Assembly (NCBI GenBank): GCA_016291275.1
Contig: JAEEWY010000099.1
Location: 1 to 5,735, forward strand
DNA: 5,735 bases
Source: Methanobrevibacter sp.
GTDB lineage: Archaea; Methanobacteriota; Methanobacteria; Methanobacteriales; Methanobacteriaceae
Reading direction: 5' to 3'
Each line of letters opens with the position of its first letter. The first letter of the stretch is position 1. A program made the position numbers and the translations under genes. This document shows positions 1 to 5,230 of this stretch, piece after piece. The notes beneath the pieces are model-generated. The model saw only the letters and a list, made by a program, of their open reading frames with translations. It was not told the DNA's origin and ran no database searches.

Positions 1-414
1 TTCGTAATTCTGGTTATAGTCCTTTTAGCTGCATACCATTTGCCAATAACTGTCATTATGATGAAAGTTCCATTCAAGCATCCATATTTACTAAGCGCAT
101 CATTAAGATTATTGGTTATATTGGTTGGAATACTTTTTACTTTAGTCTTGAATGGGCATATGACAAATAAGGAATACTTTTTCACCAAATGGGGAAGGAA
201 TTCAATGGTGATTTATATAGTGCATATCTATTTCATTGTAATTCTTAAGAAATTTGCAAAAGGATTCCTCTATCAGCAAAATGAGATTGTAGCTTTATTA
301 ATGACTTTCCTAATCACTTTACTTATTGTAATTATATTGTCAAGGGATAGATTTACAGACTATTTCAATCATATTACAGATGCTTTTTCCAATTTGATCT
401 TGAAAAAAGATTAA
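1..414 (+). CDS. Membrane acyltransferase (Acyltransferase_3-like), C-terminal part only
   Basis: The frame is open from the first base to a TAA at 412-414, so this is the last 137 residues of a gene that begins upstream; internal TTG or ATG codons are not its start. Seen: hydrophobic stretches at about residues 1-21, 35-51, 69-82 and 95-113 of the fragment, consistent with three or four membrane helices, followed by a short charged cytosol-like tail ending in LKKD. The segment WGRNSMVIYIVH (residues 64-75) resembles the late motif of integral-membrane acyltransferases (Acyltransferase_3, fucose 4-O-acetylase-like), where a G-x-x-S-x-x-I/L-Y-x-x-H pattern begins a late helix. Those enzymes O-acylate cell-surface sugars or lipids. 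The catalytic N-terminal part is not in the window, so the substrate is unknown and the family call rests on one motif plus hydropathy. It could be another polytopic membrane protein. Confidence 0.6.
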   Translation, partial: FVILVIVLLAAYHLPITVIMMKVPFKHPYLLSASLRLLVILVGILFTLVLNGHMTNKEYFFTKWGRNSMVIYIVHIYFIVILKKFAKGFLYQQNEIVALLMTFLITLLIVIILSRDRFTDYFNHITDAFSNLILKKD

Positions 415-415
415 A

Positions 416-456
416 TTATTCTTATTTTATATGTTTATTTTTAATTCCTTTCTTTA
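416..456 (+). terminator. T-rich tract after the acyltransferase gene
   Basis: Directly after the TAA at 412-414 the + strand is strongly T-rich with several short T-runs. There is no convincing hairpin (only about 4 bp, aaga/tctt, around the stop). Archaeal RNA polymerase commonly terminates on T-rich non-template tracts without a stem-loop, so this is a plausible terminator, but the whole gap is AT-rich and the call is weak. Confidence 0.3.
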
Positions 457-498
457 TCATTATAAAAGTATATTAATATTAATAAACATATATTAAAT

Positions 499-509
499 TA
501 ATATAAATT
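499..509 (+). promoter_or_regulatory. Candidate TATA box for the gatC-ACT-hom unit
   Basis: The stretch taatataaatt resembles the archaeal TATA element (consensus near TTTATATA) and would place transcription start around 525-530, giving a leader of about 70 bases before gatC. A second candidate, tttataatta at 551-560, would give a leader of under 25 bases. In sequence this AT-rich I cannot decide between them. Confidence 0.3.
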
Positions 510-600
510 TAACTTATATTCTAAAATTATAAAATAGGCTAAATTAGGTCTTTATAATTAAAATAACCAATTTTTAAATAAAATTTCAAGGAGAATTTAA

Positions 601-816
601 ATGGCAATCGAAAAAGATGCAGAAAAGATCTTAGAAGAATTTTCAAAAACCTTAGATAAAGTTCCTGAATTGGAAGGAACCTATTACATTACTGATAACC
701 TTAACTTAAACCGTGAAGATGAATCCGAACAAAACGATTCAACTAAAATTGTCAGAAATGCAAGAACTGACAAAGACGGCAATGTAGTTGTGAAAAAGGC
801 AGAATGGACTGGTTAA
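601..816 (+). CDS. gatC: Asp-tRNA(Asn)/Glu-tRNA(Gln) amidotransferase subunit C (archaeal GatC)
   Basis: A 71-residue acidic cytosolic protein. GatC is the small subunit that wraps around and stabilises GatA/GatB; the complex amidates mischarged Asp-tRNA(Asn) (in archaea, Glu-tRNA(Gln) is normally handled by GatDE). Seen: a helix at about residues 3-20 (EKILEEFSKTLDKVPELE), then TYYITDNLNLNRED (27-40), aligning with the GatC 'T.H.LDL.NVLRED' region, then a C-terminal RNARTDKDGNVVVKKA (52-67), aligning with the 'LKNAPE.EDG.F.VP' signature. The start is secure: an in-frame TAA (598-600) touches the ATG, and aaggag lies 7 bases upstream. It is shorter than typical bacterial GatC (about 95 residues) and lacks the usual first N-terminal helix. 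No gatA or gatB is nearby. The stop is 44 bases before the ACT gene with no terminator, so co-transcription is likely. Recognition is from motifs and the remembered neighbourhood in Methanothermobacter. Confidence 0.75.
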   Translation: MAIEKDAEKILEEFSKTLDKVPELEGTYYITDNLNLNREDESEQNDSTKIVRNARTDKDGNVVVKKAEWTG

Positions 817-860
817 ACACTTATAATTATTATTGTAAATGACTAAAAGGGGATTATATT

Positions 861-1346
861 ATGAGAATGAATTTAATTCTTGAAATATTGGATATTCCTG
901 GACAATTGGTTTCTATCTTAAATCCAATAGGAGAACTTGGAGCTAATGTAGTTACAATTGTTCACAAAAGGGAAATCAAGGCAGAAGAAGGTAAAGCTGC
1001 TATTCAAATAGCTATCGAAGGTGAAAGAGAGAACTTGCAAGCTGTTATAGACAGATTCAAGGAAATGAACATACCTCTTATTGAAGTGGATGACACTGTA
1101 AGAAAGGAAAAGTTAAGTGCAATTCTCTATGGCCACATTATCGACAGAGACTTAAGAGACACTGTAGATAAGATCAATGCTGTTGATGGCCTTGTCGTTA
1201 GTGATTTACAATTGAAATTAGATGGTGAACTTAAATCAACTGCTTTATTAACCGTTGAACTTGATTTAGGCAAAAGAGAAATAGCATATAATAAAATAAT
1301 GGAGATAGCTAAGGAGAAGGACTTCTTGGTTATTGATGAGGTATAG
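861..1346 (+). CDS. Stand-alone ACT-domain protein, probable regulator of homoserine dehydrogenase
   Basis: A 161-residue soluble protein. The N-terminal half (about residues 3-76) is a recognisable ACT domain: the first strand MNLILEIL is followed by DIPGQL (11-16) and then GELGANV (24-30), the glycine/Asn loop where ACT domains bind amino acids at dimer interfaces. The second half (about 84-161) reads as another beta-alpha-beta-beta-alpha-beta unit ending FLVIDEV, so it may be a second, divergent ACT-like fold. The start at 861 is preceded by aaaggggat with about 8 bases spacing; a second ATG at 867 is a less well placed alternative. The TAG stop (1344-1346) overlaps the aggagg ribosome site of hom, only 11 bases before its ATG, which implies translational coupling. 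Inference: it works with the adjacent Hom, which lacks its own ACT domain, and senses an end product such as threonine. No catalytic motif is visible and the ligand is unknown. Confidence 0.85.
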   Translation: MRMNLILEILDIPGQLVSILNPIGELGANVVTIVHKREIKAEEGKAAIQIAIEGERENLQAVIDRFKEMNIPLIEVDDTVRKEKLSAILYGHIIDRDLRDTVDKINAVDGLVVSDLQLKLDGELKSTALLTVELDLGKREIAYNKIMEIAKEKDFLVIDEV

Positions 1347-1357
1347 GAGGAATTTAA

Positions 1358-2374
1358 ATGGATGAATGTAAACTTATATTAATGGGTTTTGGAGCTGTAG
1401 GCCAAGGTGTAGCTAAGGCTATCTCCTTAAAGAAAGAAATGATTAATGAGAAATATGGAATCACTTTAAAAGTTGTAGCAGCTGCTGACTCATCTACATC
1501 TGCAATATGCCAAGATGGATTGGATGAAGAATTACTCCTTAAAACCAAAAAAGAGTCTGGAAAATTAGCAAATTATCCTGAATACGGAAGTGACAAGTCA
1601 GGCATTGAAGTATTGGATGCAGTGGATTATGATGTCTTGATTGAAGCAACTCCAACAAACATCAAGGATGCAGAACCTGCAAAATCATTGACCTTAAAGG
1701 CATTTGCTGATGGAAAGGATGTTGTAACCTCAAACAAAGGACATTTAGCATTATTCTATAAGGAATTGATTGAAGCTAAGGAAGCTGCAGGAGTGGACTT
1801 CAAGTTTGAAGCATCTGTTGGTGGAGCTATGCCTATCATCAACTTATGTCAAGAAACCCTTGCAAGCTGTGGAATCAGCTCAATCAAAGGTATCTTAAAC
1901 GGTACTACCAATTATATCCTATCAAGAATGACCACTGAAGGAATGAGCTATGAAAATACCTTGGCAGAAGCTCAGCAATTAGGAATCGCTGAAACTGACC
2001 CTACACAAGATGTGGAAGGTATTGATGCAGCATGTAAAGTGGTTATTTTAGCTAATTCCGTTTTAGGAATCGATGCAACTTATGCTGATGTTGAAGTTAG
2101 AGGCATATCCGATGTATCTCTCGATGCAATAAATCTTGCTAAAGAGGAAGGATATTACGTAAAATTGATTGGAGAAGTATCTGAAAAACAATTGAAAGTG
2201 TCTCCAAGACTTGTTAAGAAAAACAGTCCATTTGCAATCGATGGAACATTGAACTTAGCAAATGTAACTACCGATTTGGCAGATGACATAACTGTAATGG
2301 GTAAAGGAGCAGGATCTTTAGAAACCGCTTCTGCAATGCTTACAGATTTAATCAATATTATTAAGAACAAATAA
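1358..2374 (+). CDS. hom: Homoserine dehydrogenase (short form without ACT domain)
   Basis: A 338-residue cytosolic enzyme (EC 1.1.1.3) that reduces L-aspartate 4-semialdehyde to L-homoserine with NAD(P)H, the branch point towards threonine and methionine. Seen: Rossmann glycine motif GFGAVGQG (10-17); VVTSNKGHLAL (122-132) with the conserved Lys127; EASVGGAMPI (151-160); NGTTNYIL (181-188); and ETDPTQDVEGIDAACK (212-227), in which E212, D223 and K227 match the spacing of yeast E208, D219 and K223 (substrate binding and catalysis). The C-terminus GKGAGSLETASAMLTDL (315-331) closes the nucleotide domain, and the protein stops there, about 90-100 residues shorter than bacterial enzymes with a C-terminal ACT domain. 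One small oddity is NKGH where NKGP is usual. The ATG is fixed by aggagg 7 bases upstream, overlapping the previous gene's stop. It is likely co-transcribed with gatC and the ACT gene; a hairpin and T-run follow. Confidence 0.96.
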   Translation: MDECKLILMGFGAVGQGVAKAISLKKEMINEKYGITLKVVAAADSSTSAICQDGLDEELLLKTKKESGKLANYPEYGSDKSGIEVLDAVDYDVLIEATPTNIKDAEPAKSLTLKAFADGKDVVTSNKGHLALFYKELIEAKEAAGVDFKFEASVGGAMPIINLCQETLASCGISSIKGILNGTTNYILSRMTTEGMSYENTLAEAQQLGIAETDPTQDVEGIDAACKVVILANSVLGIDATYADVEVRGISDVSLDAINLAKEEGYYVKLIGEVSEKQLKVSPRLVKKNSPFAIDGTLNLANVTTDLADDITVMGKGAGSLETASAMLTDLINIIKNK

Positions 2375-2402
2375 TTTTATTTGTTCCATTTTTACTTTTT
2401 TT
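2365..2402 (+). terminator. Hairpin plus T-run overlapping the hom stop codon
   Basis: GAACAAAT (2365-2372) pairs with ATTTGTTC (2379-2386), an 8-bp stem around a 6-base loop; the TAA stop (2372-2374) lies at the stem-loop boundary. T5 (2389-2393) and T7 (2396-2402) follow at once. This has the form of an intrinsic terminator and would end the gatC-ACT-hom transcript. Confidence 0.6.
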
Positions 2403-2431
2403 AATAATTTTTTAAATTTTTTAAAAGTATT

Positions 2432-2467
2432 AGATATTACAGATTATTTTAGATTATTATAGATTAT
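2432..2467 (+). repeat. Three AGATTAT repeats at 10-base period upstream of the ApgM-family gene
   Basis: AGATTAT occurs at 2441-2447, 2451-2457 and 2461-2467, exactly 10 bases apart, with a degenerate copy, AGATATTA, starting at 2432. The period is close to one DNA helical turn, so all copies face the same side of the helix. The array lies 40 bases before the ATG, where a promoter or operator should be. It could be a regulator binding array, or chance in AT-rich DNA. Confidence 0.5.
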
Positions 2468-2507
2468 ACTTATTTGATAACATTGTAAAAGAAAAAGGAG
2501 TTTTATA

Positions 2508-3719
2508 ATGAAATATGTTATTGTTATTGAAGATGGTGCAAGTGATTATCCAATAGAGGAAATTGATGGAAAAACTCCTCTTAAAATAGCTGATAAACCT
2601 GTTTTAGATAAAATAGCAAGAGAAGGAAGGACTGGATTAATTCAAAATGTACCTGAAACCTTACCACCTGGATCTGATGTGGCTAATATGAGCATATTCG
2701 GTTACGACCCATTGGAATACTATACTGGTCGTGGACCACTTGAAGCTGCAAGTATGGGTGTGGAGACAAAAGAAGGAGATGTTGTATTCCGTTGCAATAC
2801 CATTACAGAACGTGATGGATTGATGGGAAGTTCAAATGCAGGACACATTTCCTCAGAAGAAGCTGCAGAGCTTATGGAAGCATTGAATGAATACTTTAAT
2901 GATAAATATCCTGATTTTAAAGGAAAATTCTATCCTGGAGTAAGCTACAGACATTTATTTGTATACAATGATAAGGAAAATGCTGAAAAGTTAGCAAAAC
3001 TCGATATGGTTCCTCCACATGACTTTGTAGGGGAGACTATTGAAGACAAGATTCAATTTGATTCATTTGCAGATGAAGTAAAATCAATCATGTTAGAATC
3101 TAAAGAAGCATTAGAAAACCATCCTGTTAATCAAAAAAGGATTGAAGAAGGTAAGGAACCTTGTAATATGGTTTGGTTCTGGGGTCAAGGAACTATGCCA
3201 GACATGCCAAAGATGGAAGATGTTTATGGCCTTAAAGGTGCTGTAATCACTGGTGTAGACTTGATTAAAGGTTTAGGTGTTTGTTCCGGTTGCACTAATT
3301 TAGATGTTCCAGGAGCAACTGCATTCTTTGATACAGATTATAATGCAAAAGGAGAATATGCAGTAAATGCATTAAAGGACAATGACATTGTATTTGTTCA
3401 CATTGAAGCTCCAGATGAAGCAGGGCATGCTAAAAACCTAGAGGAAAAGGTTAAAGGCATTGAAAGCATTGATAAATTTATCCTCGCTCCATTGGTTGAA
3501 GCATTGGAAAATGAATACAAGGACTTTAAAATAGCAGTATTGCCTGATCACCCAACTCCAATAGATGTTGGTACACACACAAGAGATATGGTACCTATTG
3601 CTATATATTCATCTAAAGATGAAGCAGATGATGTAATGGTCTACGATGAAGATAGCGTTAAAGATGGGGCATTAGGTGAATTAGTGGGCTGTAATTTGCT
3701 TAAATTATTATTAGAATAA
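2508..3719 (+). CDS. apgM: ApgM-family phosphotransferase: annotated-type phosphoglycerate mutase, probable alternative homoserine kinase
   Basis: A 403-residue member of the alkaline-phosphatase superfamily, cofactor-independent (archaeal) phosphoglycerate mutase family. Seen: metal-binding Asp in EDGASDYP (D9); PPGSDVAN (53-60) whose Ser56 is the likely phospho-acceptor; GYDPLEYYTGRGPLEA (65-80); FYPGVSYRH (141-149); HPVN (205-208); WGQG (225-228); HIEAPDEAGH (298-307, D303 and H307); LPDHPTP (345-351, D347 and H348); and H357 in GTHTRD. All metal ligands appear present. Archaeal glycolytic ApgM, as I remember it, reads DGLGDRP, AGSDTAH and HFKPTDAAGH instead. The forms seen here match the subgroup proposed as an alternative homoserine kinase (TIGR02535 type), which sits by hom and thrC in bacteria. 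Position next to hom and the ACT gene supports a role making O-phosphohomoserine. The start is set by aaggag with 7 bases spacing. It probably forms its own transcript, since it lies between two terminator-like hairpins. Family is certain; the substrate is inference. Confidence 0.9.
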   Translation: MKYVIVIEDGASDYPIEEIDGKTPLKIADKPVLDKIAREGRTGLIQNVPETLPPGSDVANMSIFGYDPLEYYTGRGPLEAASMGVETKEGDVVFRCNTITERDGLMGSSNAGHISSEEAAELMEALNEYFNDKYPDFKGKFYPGVSYRHLFVYNDKENAEKLAKLDMVPPHDFVGETIEDKIQFDSFADEVKSIMLESKEALENHPVNQKRIEEGKEPCNMVWFWGQGTMPDMPKMEDVYGLKGAVITGVDLIKGLGVCSGCTNLDVPGATAFFDTDYNAKGEYAVNALKDNDIVFVHIEAPDEAGHAKNLEEKVKGIESIDKFILAPLVEALENEYKDFKIAVLPDHPTPIDVGTHTRDMVPIAIYSSKDEADDVMVYDEDSVKDGALGELVGCNLLKLLLE

Positions 3720-3757
3720 TTTTAATAATTATTCTACTTTCTTTTTTTACTTTTTTT
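3712..3757 (+). terminator. Hairpin plus T-runs overlapping the ApgM-family stop codon
   Basis: TAGAATAATT (3712-3721) is perfectly complementary to AATTATTCTA (3727-3736), a 10-bp stem with a 5-base loop. The TAA stop (3717-3719) lies inside the left arm. T-runs follow at 3738-3740, 3742-3748 and 3751-3757. The stem is almost all A-T, so its stability is modest, but stem plus T-runs at the gene end fits a terminator. Confidence 0.6.
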
Positions 3758-3841
3758 AATATTTTAATAATTTATTTTAACTATTTATTAAGAACTTTTT
3801 TAAATTTATTTATAGTTTTTTAACTTATTTTTTAAAAAATT

Positions 3842-3859
3842 AAAAATATTTATATAAAA
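3842..3859 (+). promoter_or_regulatory. Archaeal BRE/TATA promoter for the TPR gene
   Basis: TTTATATAAAA at 3849-3859 is a near-ideal archaeal TATA box, preceded by an A-rich stretch (aaaaata, 3842-3848) suitable as a TFB recognition element. Transcription would start near 3878-3884, giving a leader of about 50 bases with the ribosome site aaggggaa (3921-3928) before the ATG. The rest of the 213-base gap is terminator T-runs and AT-rich sequence with no ORF visible. Confidence 0.55.
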
Positions 3860-3932
3860 CGGATTTTATAGTATTTTTATATTACAATAAAAATTCAATT
3901 GATAATAAATAATTCATATAAAGGGGAAAACA

Positions 3933-5126
3933 ATGTCTAGTGTAGAAGTAAATTTGGAAAAAGCAAGAGCATACAATAAGGTTAAGAAATATGCGGAATC
4001 CTTAGAGCATTATGAATTGGCATTGGATGCAGATGGAGAATTAAGCCAAGGAGATAAGGACAAATATGCTTGGGATTTATACTTTGTAAAAGTTAAGGAT
4101 AATGAATTCATTGATGAAATCGAGGAGTCTGCTAAAAAGATTGTTAGTGTTGTTAGTCAAAAGGACTCATCTAAAGCTCCTAAACCATGCCCATACACTT
4201 TATCTGTAATCAGATTAATGAAAATCTATACAGAAAATGAAAAGTATTTGGATGTATTGCGTTGGGCATCTAAATTAGACCCTAAAAAATTAAGCAATCA
4301 GCAATTCAAGCCAAATGCTGAGGTGACAATGAATTCCAATAAGGAAAATTACTATCTTCAAACCACTAAAGCATTGCTTGAAATTGATAAATACGATCAA
4401 ACAATCAAGTATTGTCAGGATGCTTTGGTTACAATTCCAGAATTCAACAATAACAATGATATTTGGTTTAAATTAAGAATAGCAAAATCCTATAAGGAAT
4501 TAGGAGAATATGATGATTCCATTGATTTCTTAAAGGACATCTACAAAACCAAGCAGGACTGGTATATCTCAAGGGATATAGCTGAAAATTACTTTTTCAA
4601 AGAGGAATTTGATGAATCATTGAAATGGGCTGCTAAAGGAATATTGGCTCGTGATGGAAAGATTGAAAGCAAAGTAAACCTATTCTCTTTAGTAGGAGAC
4701 ATTTTGGAAATCAAAGGCTTTGAAGATGAGGCAATTATGAATAAATACATGTATTATGTTATTCGTAATGCTAAGGAATGGCCTATTGATGATGAATTAA
4801 AGGATTTATTAGGTAGTTATGGTCTTGATTTGGAAAATACAGACTTCAAGTCTTTATTCAAGGAATATGAAAACATGTGGATCAGCATGAAATACTTTGG
4901 TCAAGAAAGGCAATATGGTGTCATTGACAAGGTATTTGATGATGGAAAAGCCGGATTCATTAAGGCAAATGGCAAATCTTACTATTTCAAAACCTATGAA
5001 TTCAAGGACGATAAGGATTACATCTATGAAGGAACTGAAGTTTCATTCTATTTAGAGGATGCTTACAATAAATCCAAGGATGAAATGGTTAAAAATGCAG
5101 TAAACATTTACTGTGAAATGCTTTAA
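3933..5126 (+). CDS. TPR-repeat protein with C-terminal cold-shock-like (OB-fold) domain
   Basis: A 397-residue acidic protein with no signal peptide or membrane helix, so probably cytosolic. Seen: helix-turn-helix units of TPR type at about residues 5-34 (ARAYNKVKKYAESLEHYELAL), 138-170, 175-207 (AKSYKELGEYDDSIDFL), 210-240 (AENYFFKEEFDESLKWA) and 247-279, plus helical sequence between. The last 70 residues (about 327-392) differ: YGVIDKVFDDGKAGFIK (328-344), SYYFKTYEF (349-357), EGTEVSFYLED (366-376) and KNAVNI (387-392). These follow the order of a cold-shock domain: G-x-I-x-x-F, GFI (RNP1-like), F (RNP2-like), G-x-x-V-x-F, then A-x-N-I. Such domains bind single-stranded nucleic acid and TPRs bind proteins, so an RNA-linked adaptor is a fair inference, not shown. 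It has its own TATA box and a strong ribosome site (aagggg) and appears monocistronic. I do not recognise a named gene. Confidence 0.85.
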   Translation: MSSVEVNLEKARAYNKVKKYAESLEHYELALDADGELSQGDKDKYAWDLYFVKVKDNEFIDEIEESAKKIVSVVSQKDSSKAPKPCPYTLSVIRLMKIYTENEKYLDVLRWASKLDPKKLSNQQFKPNAEVTMNSNKENYYLQTTKALLEIDKYDQTIKYCQDALVTIPEFNNNNDIWFKLRIAKSYKELGEYDDSIDFLKDIYKTKQDWYISRDIAENYFFKEEFDESLKWAAKGILARDGKIESKVNLFSLVGDILEIKGFEDEAIMNKYMYYVIRNAKEWPIDDELKDLLGSYGLDLENTDFKSLFKEYENMWISMKYFGQERQYGVIDKVFDDGKAGFIKANGKSYYFKTYEFKDDKDYIYEGTEVSFYLEDAYNKSKDEMVKNAVNIYCEML

Positions 5127-5188
5127 AAATAGTTATTTTAATTTAAATAATTTATTTATTTAAAAATTAAACAATAAAAATAGTAAAT

Positions 5189-5229
5189 AAGATTGATTAT
5201 TGATAATCAATCTTTAAAATTCTTTTTTT
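5189..5229. terminator. Bidirectional hairpin terminator between convergent genes
   Basis: AAGATTGATTA (5189-5199) and TAATCAATCTT (5204-5214) form a perfect 11-bp stem with a 4-base loop (ttga). On the + strand it is followed by a T7 run (5223-5229); on the - strand it is followed by T-rich sequence (complement of 5161-5188). It lies 62 bases past the TPR stop and 16 bases past the minus-strand stop, so it can serve both genes. Confidence 0.65.
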
Positions 5230-5230
5230 C

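Noticed and set aside
40..414. TTG at 40 as the start of the membrane protein
   Set aside because: The frame is open from base 1 with hydrophobic coding sequence and no ribosome site before the TTG; the gene starts upstream.
471..484. 14-base perfect palindrome TATTAATATTAATA before gatC
   Set aside because: Made only of A and T in a region that is nearly all A and T, with no second copy and no GC-containing flank. Chance is a sufficient explanation.
1354..1548. Minus-strand 64-codon reading frame inside hom
   Set aside because: It lies fully opposite the well-conserved Rossmann domain of hom, has no ribosome site and no recognisable protein sequence; it is a shadow frame.
2155..2370. Minus-strand 71-codon reading frame inside the 3' end of hom
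   Set aside because: Opposite the conserved C-terminal motif of hom, with no supporting start signals; a shadow frame.
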